Translations under genes and position numbers: made by a program | Shown: piece by piece, positions 1 through 11,761 of the stretch | Layout: each line of letters opens with the position of its first letter | Position numbering within the stretch: position 1 is the first letter of the stretch | From: Paratinospora sagittata | Taxonomy: Eukaryota; Streptophyta; Magnoliopsida; Ranunculales; Menispermaceae | Assembly: GCA_035771175.1 (NCBI GenBank) | Contig: CM069598.1 | Coordinates: 18,886,438 to 18,950,437 of the forward strand | DNA length: 64,000 bases | Direction: 5' to 3' | Notes under the pieces: model-generated | Seen by the model: the letters and a program-made list of their open reading frames with translations, nothing else | The model's database searches: none | What the model was told of the DNA's origin: nothing

Positions 1-3000
1 TGATGGATCATTAACCACAGTTGTTGGTATAGGTGATGTTCACATCAGCCCCACCCTTACACTCAGAAATGTTCTTCATGTTCCTAAACTATCTACCAAT
101 CTCATCTCTATTAAAAAATTGACCCATGATCTGAGTTGTAATGTGACCTTCTTCCCTACTTACTGTGCATTTCAGGACCAGGACTTGGGGACGATGATTG
201 GACATGCTAAGGAACAGGACGGGTTGTATTACCTTGAGACACCAGTACATCCTATCAAGAGTACCACTTCATTTCTCTCTGAGCACAAACTTTCCAATAA
301 AGAAAATTTATGGCTCCATCATCGCCGCCTTGGCCATCCTTCTTTTCGATCTCTTAAAATCATGTTTTCTTTTTTATTTAAATCTTTGAATGTTGAAGAT
401 TTTCATTGTGATGTGTGTGAACTTGCGAAACACAAACGTATATTTTTTCCACTTAACAATGACAGAAGTTCAAATCCTTTTGATCTCATTCATAGTGATA
501 TTTGGGGTCCCTCTCCAATCCCTAATGTTTCTGGAGCGCGATGGTTTGTGTCCTTCATTGATGATTGTACTAGAGTCTCGTGGTTATTCTTATTAAAACA
601 AAATTCCGATGTGAGCTTTATTCTCCCTACCTTCCATAACAAGATACACACCCAGTTTGGTGCTAAAATCAAGAGATTTCGATCTGACAATGCTCGAGAC
701 TATTTTAATCAAACATTGACCAATTACTTCCAAACCGAGGGGATCATTCATGAATCATCCTGTGTTCACACTCCACAACAAAATGGAGTTGCTGAAAGAA
801 AAAACGGTCACCTACTTGATACAACCCGAGCCTTTTTATTTCAGCATAATATGCCTAAGTCCTATTGGGGGGAAGTTGTCCTTACTGCAACACATCTTAT
901 TCACCGTCTACCATCCCGGACCCTTGATTTCAAAAGTCCTATGGAAAAGCTACGTCAATTTTATCCTAAGCTTAAAATCTCCAATAATCTTATACCTAAA
1001 ATATTCGGGTGTGTTTCATTTGTCCATGTTCACCAACCCAACAGGGAAAAGTTGGACCCTAGAGCTCTTAAGTGTGTTTTTGTCGGATACTCTTCCACTC
1101 AAAAGGGATATAAATGCTATCATCCGCCATCAAAGAAATTCTTTGTCTCAGCCGATGTCACTTTCTATGAACCTGAGCCCTATTTTACCGCTCCTCCTCT
1201 TCCGGGGGAGAATGTCATCATGGAAGATAAGGATCGGAACTCCCTTGATAACCCTTTTGACCTTTTTGACCCCTTTACTCTCCAACAAACCAAACATGAA
1301 TCTCCTACACCCCCTGTACCCAATGACGAACCTAAGGATCGGATGACTGGACAAGTGTACTCAAGGAATAAAGCCGCAGCTCCTGAACCGATGCAAGCTC
1401 AAGAATCTGAACCAATCCCTGAGAATGAGGTAACAAATCCTGAACCCTCCTTACAAATTTCATTAGTTCCTAAAACTAACAATGATCTTTTAGCCTCTGA
1501 ACCTGACAATGACCTTCCCATTGCCATTAGAAAGGGAACAAAGGAATGCACTAAACATCCCTTGTATCCACTATCTCATGTTGTGTCCTTTGAGAAGTTC
1601 TCACAAACCCATAAGAGTTTTCTTACCAGCCTGAATAATATCCAGACTCCTACGTCATTATCCGAGGCTTTATCTAATACAAATTGGAAAGAAGCTATGA
1701 ATGTGGAAATGGAAGCCCTGGAGAAAAATACAACATGGGAGTTGGTAGACTTGCCTCCAGGAAAGAAACCTGTTGGATGCAAATGGGTTTATACAGTAAA
1801 ATACAAAGCAGATGGGTCCCTAGAGCGCTACAAGGCACGATTGGTAGCCAAAGGATATACTCAGACATATGGTGTGGACTATCAAGAGACATTTGCTCCA
1901 GTTGCAAAAATGAATACTGTGAGACTTCTTTTGTCGTTGGCAGCTAATTATGACTGGGATCTGCAACAATTTGATGTAAAAAACGCATTTTTACATGGGG
2001 ATTTAGAGGAAGAAATCTATATGGAAGTGCCTCCAGGATTTGGCACCACTGATAAAGTGTGCAAATTAAAAAAGGCCTTGTATGGACTTAAACAATCTCC
2101 GAGGGCATGGTTTGGTCGGTTTGCCAAAGTAATGACAAGTATGGGATATAAACAAAGCCAAGGAGATCACACTCTGTTTATTAAGCACTCGACTTCAGGG
2201 GGAGTTCAGCTCTATTTGTGTATGTTGATGACATCATCATGACAGGAAACAATGAAAACGAGAGACAAAATTTGAAGCGGTGTTTGACCGAGGAATTTGA
2301 GATCAAGGAACTAGGGAGATTGAAATACTTCCTAAGGATTGAAGTGGCACACTCTAAACAGGGAATCTTTATCTCTCAACAGAAGTACATTACAAACCTT
2401 CTTAAAGAAACAGGGAAGCTAGCATGCAAACCAATGAATACTCCTATTGATCTTAATCACAAGCTTGGAGAAGCTGAAGAAGCGCTGACAGTTAATAAAG
2501 AGATGTATCAAAGACTAGTAGGAAGACTCATCTATCTCTCTCAAACAAGACCTGATATTGCCTATGCAGTGAGTGTAATAAGTCAGTTCATCCACAATCC
2601 TAAAGATATTCATTTGCAAGCAGCTAATCGCGTTCTGCAGTATCTTAAAGGGACTCCAGGACAGGGCATCTTATTTAAATGACACACAGGAATGGTTCTT
2701 GAAGCATATACTGATTCAGACTATGTTGGTTCAGTAGTTGACAGAAGATCATCTACTGGATATTGTACGTTTCTTGGTGGGAATTTGGTGACATGGCGAT
2801 GAAAAAACAGAATGTAGTGGCCAGATCTAGTGCTGAAGCAGAATTCCGAGCAATGGCACAAGGGGTTTGTGAGCTATTATGGTTGCAGATAATTTTGACA
2901 GATTTGAAGATACACTGGGATGGCCCTATGAGACTCTATTGTGACAATAAATCTGCAATTAGCATTGCCCATAACCCAGTCCAACATGATCGAACCAAGC

Positions 3001-3459
3001 ATATAGAGATTGATAGACACTTCATTAAAGAGAAGCTTGACAGTGGGTTGATCTGTACTCCATATGTGTCTACCAATAATCAGCTCGCCGATATGCTCAC
3101 TAAAGGGTTAAATCATACTGCATTTCAAGCAAATGTGTCCAAACTGGGAATGGTAAACCTTTATTCACCAGCTTGAGGGGGAGTGTTGAGATTTGTTTCC
3201 TATAGAAATTTATTTCCTGTATAGATTTGTTTCCTGTACAGAATTATTTCCTTAAGGATTTATTTTCTTTAAGGAATATAGCAGTTACTAAAATTGTAAA
3301 TGTAGCTATAAGTACATAGCCCTGTATGTCTATATATATGGAGTCCCTCCATTAAGACATTACACAAGAATAAAGATCCTTTCTCTTCTCCCGTGGATGT
3401 AGGCCATAAAGCCGAACCACGTTACATCTTGTGTCGTTTATTATTTTATTTTCTTAACA
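1..3459 (+). mobile_element. Ty1/copia retrotransposon, 3' part, inactive
   Basis: The sequence runs from just after the protease active site through integrase, reverse transcriptase and RNase H to the 3' LTR. Visible motifs are the integrase HHCC zinc finger ([10 protein letters not shown] ... CDVCELAKHK), the catalytic region (SDIWGP, RSDNARDYFNQ, NGVAERKNGH), RT ([23 protein letters not shown]) and RNase H (ADMLTKGL). The 119-2242 frame shifts just before the RT catalytic YVDD box, which continues at 2218-2682. Further stops fall at about 2680 and 2801. The order IN-RT-RH is diagnostic for copia. The left LTR and gag are outside the window. It is a dead copy sitting in a large FGT1 intron, antisense to the gene. 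Confidence 0.93.
3184..3459 (+). repeat. Copia 3' LTR
   Basis: It starts TGTTGAGATTTG directly after the purine-rich tract GAGGGGGAG and ends TTAACA. It shares its middle and 3' half (from GCAGTTACTAAAATTG through CCACGTTACATCTT) with the LTRs at 11500-11761 and 60496-60759. The first ~90 nt differ. A TATA-like TATATATATGG lies near 3332. The right flank is acgtg. The left target duplication cannot be checked. Confidence 0.85.
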
Positions 3460-3735
3460 ACGTGCACTCCCTTTGGAATGATATTATTATCATGGCTGGA
3501 TCTTGGTTGGTGGCGTTTAATATGAATGGGGACTACTCTGTCTCTAATTGGGTTAGAAATTGGGATAGCTGCTAGTGTTAATTTCGTATTTGTTTGTTTG
3601 TTCTTTAGGTTTTTGCTTCTCTACTGCTGTTTTATGAGTACTACTGGTGCTCCAGCAATATGAGCGTTTGTAACATGGCTCTTTTGTTGTTTTGATTATT
3701 AATGCAATGTTTGTTTCCTTTTAAAAAAAAAAAAA
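3460..3735 (+). mobile_element. LINE 3' end with poly(A)
   Basis: A short plus-strand reading frame, LWNDIIIMAGSWLVAFN ending SNWVRNWDSC, matches the extreme C-terminus of the other LINEs here (compare [10 protein letters not shown] at 56.6 kb). It is followed by a 3' UTR and a 13-base A tail near 3723-3735. The copia element appears to have inserted into this LINE, so the rest of the LINE would lie left of the window. Confidence 0.7.
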
Positions 3736-3878
3736 TGAAGTATGTTGTTTGTGATTGTTTATAAATGTTTATGGTTTAGATTTTATTGAAATAAGTTTCA
3801 GGAGAAAAACTCTATCAAAATTAGAAAATTAGGTCGTAAGTTTTTCTTTCACGTGCAACGCACGTGCCCATGGACTAG
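3736..3878 (+). mobile_element. Helitron-like 3' terminus
   Basis: The perfect palindromic stem CACGTGC-AAC-GCACGTG at 3850-3866 is followed 8 nt later by CTAG (3875-3878) and then T. A hairpin followed by CTRR just inside the 3' end is the signature of Helitrons. The 5' end of this element was not identified, so the left coordinate is arbitrary. Confidence 0.5.
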
Positions 3879-4206
3879 TATATATAATAAAAACACTTGA
3901 AGAAGTTTATCACATGACCATTTTTGCCAAACTTTCAAAACTACCCCTTTAAACTTAGTTTTTTCTTTTCTTTTTAGAATTAGTTATGCAGTCAAAATTG
4001 TAATTTAAGTAGTTAAATAACTTCCACACCAGTTTCCCTATGTCTCCTATTTTTAAGCCTATACATAATATCCCTATTTTACTACCTTTCTAATTTAATT
4101 TACTCTTTTCTACTATTTTTCTATTTTTAAATAAAATTATATTTTAATTAAAAAATAAATTTTGTATTTTAGAAGTCACGCGCAACGCACGTCCTCCACA
4201 CACTAG
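3879..4206 (+). mobile_element. Second Helitron-like element, short, tandem to the first
   Basis: A second hairpin, ACGCGC-AAC-GCACGT (4178-4192, one mismatch), is followed by CTAG at 4203-4206 and T. The ~330-nt AT-rich interval between the two CTAG ends could be a small non-autonomous Helitron inserted at the end of the first. A clean 5' TC terminus is not visible, so this is tentative. Confidence 0.4.
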
Positions 4207-5539
4207 TATATAATAATATAATATATGCGAGCGCGCGCTTGTGTAAATCCATTTTTGACTTTATCTTTAATGTGTCCATCTCAACATTGAACGTTCACAT
4301 TTCCATAACATTTACTTTATTAATATGTTTTTTTTTTGGGTTTAAGATCTTGACCCATAAACCATTACCATGGATGACCAATAGTGGTCTTACAAAAACT
4401 TCCTCAACTTTATGAAGAAATGTCAATCAACATATGTCAACAACTCAACATACTAACCAAAACTTTAAAGAATGCTGAAAAAAATAATTACAATGGTAGT
4501 GAAAAAGAGAGAGACTTGTTTCCATGTTCACATCAAGACCAGCATAATGTTGTTATATAACAAATTTTCGTTCATGCTGGTCAACATAAGCCAGAAATGT
4601 CAAACAACAGTTGCAATCAATGTATTATATAATGTCATGTAGCCTATTACCAACAAAATATTTGGCCCACATGACATATTTGATACCATAGACAAGAAAA
4701 TCTTTTTCTGAAGGCAGTAATCTAGGAGGCACACACATCAGCACACACATCATTACTTATCATTTTCTGGTTTAGAGTGACTTGTGAATAAATTATGCTT
4801 ATGACAACATTTGCTAAACATTTAAGACATACATGCATCACTTCTACATTTTGACATGATTACCATACCCATACATAAGAGTATATTAAAAAGTTCTGAA
4901 ATATACTTCTCTCCCCAGCAAATACTTTTTATCCCAAAGACAAAAGAATCCATATTACAGCTAATGAAATTGACATCAAGCTTTCATATTCCAAGACCCT
5001 TAAAAAGTGCTTCTGTTTGATAGCTATTGTGAACATTGTTTAATGATACTGAAATATAAAGTCAACAAATTTGTCAAGTAAACTTGAATTGATGATTTAC
5101 AAGTCCAAAGGTGAGCACAAAATAGCCTAATAATTCCATTGAACAATATTTATCAAAACTCCTATCAAAATAAAGAGCGTTCAAAAATTATATCAGGTAT
5201 AGGCCATTAAATGGAGTTCCCACATACCATTAAATCATAGTTATTTAAATCGTATTTTACACTGTACGATTCAATTTTTCCAAAAAACTGCACAACTCAA
5301 ACTCGAGTTTGTTTAGCTATTTTTTTTTTGTTTTTTAACTTTAAACCTATAATAACATTTCCTAATCCCTATAAAAAGCAACACAGAACAAAAAAGAGCA
5401 CTTCTATGTTTTGTCCTCCCAAAACCATAGAAAGCGGTCCCCTAATTAGATGGTTGAGTTCTCACTCAATTCACAATCAAATCAAGTTTCATCTTTTGCA
5501 AAGTGTTTCTATAAAGAAATGTTCGAAACTTGAAGACCA
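4207..5539. other. Intronic sequence, nothing recognised
   Basis: AT-rich sequence of the terminal visible FGT1 intron. I looked on the minus strand for the missing FGT1 tail and on both strands for retroelement motifs and found none. It has short alternating runs such as GCGAGCGCGCGC near 4229. Confidence 0.5.
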
Positions 5540-5547
5540 AAGGAATG

Positions 5548-6930
5548 CAGTATTTTCAAGGCGCCAAGGTGATGTTAGGCAATTTGCCCTGTCTAGGCGA
5601 GGTGTAGCCTAGACGTGGCCTAGGCTAGGGGTGGCAATTCCGGCCATTTGGCCCAGTCCCGCCAGGCCTAAGAATAATCGGGTCGGGCCAACATTAAAAA
5701 GCCTTGGCCCAGACCCAACCCAAAAAAAATATGGACCGGGCCTTTAGGTCGGGCCTTTGGGTTGGGCTTTTGGACTACTAATATAACTAAATACGTATTT
5801 TAAGGTTAGATTAGTTACAATAAAATATAAATTTTAGTTAAATAATTAAATAAAACATACAAATTAAAAATATTATTTATTTAATTTATCTTAAATATGT
5901 GTTAATTTATTCTAAATGAATTAGTTTATGTATGTAGTTGGATAATATATTTCCTTCTTTCACAATTTTAGCTCAACCCTTATTATAATTTAGTTAAATT
6001 CATTATATATTTATATCTAGCCCTACTACATACTATATATACTTTAATTATACATTATATTATTTTTTTTGACACAATGTATTATGTATGTGGTACGTAT
6101 TATATTTATATATACTATATATACTTTAATTATATATTTATATAACACAATTTTAATTATGTTTTGTTTTTTCATTTTATACTCTTAATTGCGTGCACAT
6201 ATATATATATATACATGTATGTATATGTAATCGGGCCCAATTTTTGGGCCTTTGGGTCGGGCCTTCGGGCAGGGTCTAGCTATGTGATCCCAAACCCGTC
6301 CAATAAATTTTGGGACTGGGCCAGGCCGGCCCATGTAATAGTCGGGTCAGGGTTTAGACCGGGTCATTTATAACGGGCCGGGTTAGACTCATGAGCCTCG
6401 GGCCAAATTGCCACCCCTAACCTAGGCGATAAAAAAATTATTTATTTATAGGTCCCTAAATAATTAATAAATTATTTACAGGTCCCTGCACAGTTTATAT
6501 ACATAATTACATATATCTAATTGTATTCTATAATAAATGTTAAATTTTCATAAAATGATAAAAAAACACTTCATATTAATTAAAATCATGTCCACAAAAC
6601 ATTAATTTATGCCACAATACATATTATCCAAAAGGTTCAAAAGTACAAAACTCAAATATCTATCGCAAGAGGGTCGCCAGAGAGTTCAACGACGTTTCTT
6701 GGTTGGAGCAAATGGAAAATATGGGTTTAGGGAGAAAAATGTTCGAGGGCTTACTATAGAAAGGGGGCGTTTATGTTTTGAAAGCTTTTGTTTTTTCTTT
6801 AATTAGATAGACCCCCCTAAACCTTTTAAATATTTGCATAAACGCCCACTGCATGCCTAGCACAATGCCTAGGCATTCTCTCCCTGAAACACCTAGGCAA
6901 CATTGCCTAGATGACGCCTTGAAAACACTG
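5548..6930. mobile_element. hAT-like non-autonomous element (outer), with another hAT element inside
   Basis: Inverted ends CAGTATTTTCAAGGCG (left) and CAGTGTTTTCAAGGCG (right, complemented) are flanked by 8-bp duplications AAGGAATG (5540-5547) and AAGAAATG (6931-6938), 7/8 identical. The length is 1383 nt including the insert at 5626-6419. The sub-terminal sequence is rich in CCTAGGC motifs. No transposase frame is seen. 8-bp duplications with such ends indicate the hAT superfamily. Confidence 0.7.
5626..6419. mobile_element. hAT-like MITE (TAGGGGTGGCAATT ends), nested
   Basis: The ends TAGGGGTGGCAATT and AATTGCCACCCCTA are inverted repeats. The flanks GCCTAGGC and ACCTAGGC agree at 7/8. 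Both halves carry GGGTCGGGCC/GGCCCGAC-type subterminal repeats around an AT-rich core with a run of TA dinucleotides. Length is 794 nt and there is no coding capacity. Confidence 0.75.
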
Positions 6931-6938
6931 AAGAAATG

Positions 6939-7130
6939 ACAAAGATTAGTGATTTTCTATCTATGCCCTTTTTCAAATTCGAGAATTTTTTTTGGTTGTT
7001 TCGATTTGAATTTTGGAGAACATATTTGGCATATTTTGGTGTTTTGGAAGTAAAAATGAGTCGAAAGAAAGATCCTACATGGCAATCGAACGACAAGAAT
7101 GTCTTGAGATGTAACAATTATGGCGGTAAC
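6939..7130. other. Short intronic spacer
   Basis: Unassigned sequence between the hAT element and the LINE tail. No coding signature or repeat match within the window was seen. Confidence 0.4.
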
Positions 7131-9548
7131 TTTTTTTTTGACAAGAAACGAAAATTGTATTGAATTAACTATGGTGAAAAACTATACATGGACATACACC
7201 CGGGATATGACCCGAAGTTAAAGATCAAAACACTGTAAAATAGGTTGCCAACCTCTCAACCACTCCCCCAGGGGAAAACCCTAGCTAATTTACTGACACT
7301 AACCCAAAGAGAAGCCAAGAAAAGGAAATTTTCCCAAACAGCCCCTGAATCCCTTTCATGGTCATAAAAAATGCGACAATTCCTTTCTTTCCAAATAGAC
7401 CAAACAACTGCAAATACGACCACCAGCCAATAATCCCTAAAACACCTTGGCACAGTTGAATCATCATGAAAGATCCAATGTGCAGGGTCGATGGAGAGAG
7501 ACCCCCATTGAAGGAAGTCTTCCCATATCTTCCAGACCATTTTAGAAAAGTCACAATCAACAAAAAGATGTTGACGAGATTCCCCATTAACTTTACATAA
7601 ACAACACCAATTTTGAGAAAGAGTCAAATACTTGAACCGTCGTTGCAGAATATCCGCATAATTTAACCTATCATGAGCAATAGTCCATCCCAGAAATTTG
7701 GCTTTTGAAGTAACATGAACTTTCCAAATAAAATCGGGAGGGAACGAAATATGGGAAGAGAAGGAGGTAGAGGGAGAACACAAATGATGAAGGAAGGATT
7801 TAGAAGAAAACTCTCCTGAAGATTCCAAGGGCCAATGAACTCTATCACTCACATCTGACAAGTGAACTCCCTCAAGGATCTCAAGGAGGGAGGATGCATC
7901 TGAACGCACACTCTCAGAGGTTTCCCTTCTAAGATGGAGACACCAAGAGGGACTACCACCATTACCCCCCTCCTGAAGAACCAAGAAATCACAAATTGGA
8001 TAGTAATGTTTGGAAGAAAGCCTATAAATATTTGAAAATAAGTCACAGAATTTAGATGTACCATATCAAGAATCTTCCCAAAATTTGAAGGAGGAACTAT
8101 CACCCCCTTTGAGTCCCACTAATGAAGAGAAGATTGGGTAAAGGGAATGAATGAATTTCCAATGCGATAGGTAGCAGTGGAAGACACACTAGCATCTCTT
8201 GAGTTCCACTGAGTACCATGACGGCTCAACACAACAGTAGCCCATAGGGAGTTTTTTTCCTTAAGGAACCGCCATAGCCAATTTCCCCACCAAAGCTTTG
8301 TTTCTTAACACCAAGTTCCCAATCCCCAACCCTCCCTGATCAATCCGTCTAGTAACCAGACCCCACTTCACCAAGCTTCCACCTCTAACTTTGTCATCTC
8401 CCTTCCATAAAAACATCCTCATCATCCTCTCAATCCTCCAAGCCACCAACTTCGGAATCTTGAACATAGAAAGGAAATAAGTAGGTAATGCGTCCAGAAC
8501 ACTTTTAATAAGGGTTAACCTTCCACCTTTAGATAAGAAACTTCTACGCCAACCGTCTAATCTTCTCGAAATAGTGTTGATAACTGGCTCCCAGAATGAT
8601 TTAGATAAGGGGTTTCCCCCAAATGGTAATCCGAGATAATTTAAAGGCCATTGGCCAATGGTGCAACCACACGAGGAGGCAACTTCCACCAACTTCACTT
8701 CAGACGGGCAAATCCCAGCAACATGACATTTTGCCAGATTCAACTTCATTCCCGATATCAAACAAAAACCCTGACTGATTCTCAATGTGGGAATGAGGCT
8801 TAATCCATCATTTTCCACCAAAAAAAGACAATCATCTGCAAACTGAAGAATCCCTTCACCACCCTCGAATCCCTAGCTCGATCCATCCCGCTCCCCAGTA
8901 CATCTGCAACCATAAGGAAAAGGAAAGGTGATAGCGGATCGCCCTGTCTGAGACCCCTAGAACCAATCACTTTCCCCCTGGGTCTTCCATTAATGAAAAT
9001 ATAATAGGATACAAAGGACAAGCATCCATAAATCCACTTCCGCCATCGAGTACGAAAGCCTTTCCTACCAAGAACATAGTCGAGAAAATCCCATCGGACC
9101 ATGTCATAGTCCTTTTCAAAATCTGTTTTGAAGACAATGCCTTCTCTTTTGGTTGCTCTATAGTCTTCAACTGTTTCGTTTGCTATTAAAAAAGCATCAT
9201 AAATCTGTCTTCCTTTAACTAACGCCATTTGATTCTCAGCGACTGTATGATGGACCTCTATGATGGACCTCTCTCATTCTTGTTGCTAAGACTTTGGCAA
9301 TGATTTTGTAAAGGCTGGTGGTGAGACTAATGGGCCTGAAGTCTTTCACCTTCTTGGAGTTAACCTTCTTCGGGATGAAAGCAATGTATGTCTCATTAAC
9401 TGATTTGTTGATCACCCCTTGATTGAAGAAATCGTCCATAACCGCCTTGAGATTGAGCCTCAAGGTATCTCAATTTTCTTGGTAGAAACATAAAGAAAAG
9501 CCATTCGGACCCGAGGCTTTGTCACCATCACAATTAAAAACAGCTTCA
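7131..9548 (-). mobile_element. L1-type LINE, 5'-truncated (RT and zf-RVT), inactive
   Basis: Minus strand. The 3' end is a poly(A) (poly-T near 7131-7140) preceded by a tail CTTGTC shared with other LINEs here. Frames at 9236-9463, 8800-9228 and 8261-8821 encode reverse transcriptase ([52 protein letters not shown]). Frame 7256-7984 encodes the plant-specific zf-RVT domain ([38 protein letters not shown]). The frame breaks at the FADD catalytic box. The endonuclease half is absent. It lies in the same sense as FGT1. Confidence 0.9.
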
Positions 9549-9744
9549 TGAAGTGAGTGATTTCAATGGAAGTGTTTTTAGGATGAAATATGATTTGGAA
9601 AAAACATATAACAATGTTAAGATTTGCATAAATGTGTTGGATGAAGTGAGTGATTTTTTCAAAAACTATTGCAAGGAAAAGAAAAAGAAAAAGAAGAAAG
9701 GGAAATTGAAATGTTTGACACAAGAAGTTGTAGAAGTTGTAGGT
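9549..9744. other. Unassigned segment between LINE and copia fragments
   Basis: About 200 nt with a Lys-rich run (AAGAAAAAGAAAAAG). The motif GAAGTGAGTGATTT occurs at about 9551 and again at about 9644, bracketing a ~90-nt piece and suggesting a repair or rearrangement junction. The origin is unknown. Confidence 0.35.
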
Positions 9745-11761
9745 ATGAAATATATTGGGGGAATTGGTCATGTGATCAGTAGCACCAGAATCTATAACCA
9801 AAGAGTTAGCAAAAGACTTATCCGAGACGTTAAATCCAATAGAAATAGGAAAGTTACCTGAATGAGCCAATGAACAGGTACCTGAGGGTTTCTCCAGTGT
9901 GCCAAACAAAGATTTCAATCTTTCAATGTCGTCTTGGCTTAATCCTTCTGGCACAGGGGAGTCTGCAACTGTTTGTTCAGTAGACAAATGTGCTTGTCCA
10001 CTAGTCTTCTACTATCCTCCTTTGTAGCCCCATTCTTTACTGGAAGTTGAAGGCTTGCCATGAAGTTTTCAACACTTCCCCCTGGTATGTCTAGTCTTCT
10101 GACAATAAGTACACCATAGATTGTCCCTATTGTCTCGATTTGGGACCTTTGATGATTCAGCGCACGGAGTGTGTCTTTTGATCATTTCCCCGATTGGCAA
10201 CCACAGTTGAGCCTTCCATCTTGTGAGATGTGAGCATAACACTTCTTCTGCTTTCTTCAGTCCGGATAACAGAGATAGTCTCATTCAGAGTTGGCAACTC
10301 TTGCTGAGAGTCTGAACTCTCACTTGATCAAACTCTACGTAGAGTCTAGCCAAGAAGTCATAGACCCGATCCTTCTCAACATAGTTCTTTAAAACTACAG
10401 CATCTGCAAGGCATTTAGTCTCAATACACCTATAATGGTCAAGTTCCTGCCAGAGATTCTTCAATACATTGGCATATTCAGTGACCGTCATGTTGCCTTG
10501 TTTTGTTGTTCCAACTTTCACTTTGATCTCATTCACTTAGGCTGCATCATGGGCCTTAGAGTATGTTTGATGAACAACATCCCAAATGTCTTTGGCGGTA
10601 GCTAGAAACATGCATGTATCACTAATGTTTGGCGTCATTGAATTCCATAGCCACGTCATTATAGAAGCATCTTCCTTATCCCACGCTATAAACTTAGGAT
10701 CTTCAGGTGTAGGTCCAGTGCCCAAAAGATGACTCAATTTCCTTTTGCCCTTCAGAAAGTACGCACCAGCTAAGACCACTTCAAATAATTCTTTTCATTA
10801 AGTCTATATGCTGTCAGTATGTTTGGTAATTCTCCTTTCTTCGTTTTGTCAATTGCTTCTTCAGTCTGCACCGTTTCGGAAGTAACTGACATTTTTGTTT
10901 TCCCTTTTTTTTTAGGTTACAAACTCAAAAAAGGAAAAAAATAAAAGAAGAATATCAGACGAAAACGAAGAAGACGATGAACAGCTGCGATGAAGAAGAC
11001 GATGTTGCAGGAAGAAGAACCAGATGCGATGAACAGGCGATGTTGGCTGTAAGACGAACCAAGAACCGCAGATGAAGAAGAGATCTGGAAGAAGACGAAG
11101 GTGAAACCACAGATCGGCACAGAAAAAAACGCAGCAGCAGCAGCAGCAGATCGTCAACGACGATGACGATCGGATTTTTTCAAGCAGTACAAACAATGAT
11201 GAAAAGTCGTGACGATGGAGAGAAGGTGTGCAACAGCATCGACGAATCAGTCGCACGAACCAGAGCGACGATGGTGAGATGCGAACCAGTCGCACAAACC
11301 AGAGCAACGATGGTGAGATGGTGCGCAACAGCGTCGACAAAAGACAAAGGGTTCCCGACAAGAGGATGTTAGTCGGACACAGTGATGGCGATGAAGACCA
11401 ACCACAAAAATTCGGCGATGAAGGCCGACACAGAAGATTTCGGCGATGAAGGCCGAAAAAACGTATTCCCAGTTGTACGAGTCTAAATCTCTGATACCAT
11501 GTTGTAAAAATAAAATAATGAAAGACACAAAGATGTAACGTGGTTTGGCTCTATGGCCTACGTTCACGGGGGAAGAGAGGCAATATTTTATTATTCTTGA
11601 TGATGTTTTAATGGAGGGACACCATATATATAGACATACAGGTCTATACACACATATAGCAATAATTACAATTTTAGTAACTGCTAAATAAAATAACTAC
11701 TAAAACTATCATCTTTTCTTAAAAGAAATAAATCCCGCAGATTTTGCTCTTCTCCACAACA
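9745..11761 (-). mobile_element. Ty1/copia retrotransposon, 5' part (LTR, gag, start of protease), inactive
   Basis: Reading leftwards: LTR (11761-11500), initiator-Met primer site TGGTATCAGAG, leader with CAG/GAA-rich sequence, and gag starting near 10891 ([12 protein letters not shown]). The zinc knuckle [15 protein letters not shown] has the CX2CX4HX4C pattern. The protease active site is DSGATDHMT. The gag is broken by an in-frame stop near 10536 and frame changes near 10285. Sequence identity stops soon after the protease active site at about 9745. It is closely related to the copy at 58075-60759. Confidence 0.88.
11500..11761 (-). repeat. Copia 5' LTR
   Basis: The 262-nt LTR begins TGTTGTGGAGAAGAGC and ends TTTTTACAACA (minus strand), followed by the primer-binding site. 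A TATA-like TATATATATGG lies in the middle. It is nearly the same as the LTR at 60496-60759. Confidence 0.88.

Noticed and set aside
119..2242. A 707-codon open frame as a host gene
   Set aside because: Integrase and RT motifs, the following LTR and the frame break show it is a copia pol remnant.
9553..9861. 102-codon Lys-rich plus-strand frame
   Set aside because: It crosses from an unassigned segment into antisense copia sequence, so it cannot be a single gene.
10912..11449. Overlapping open frames on both strands (Ser/Phe/Leu- and Arg-rich)
   Set aside because: They are translations of the CAG/GAA-rich copia leader, also seen at 59.7-60.4 kb, and have no conserved protein content.
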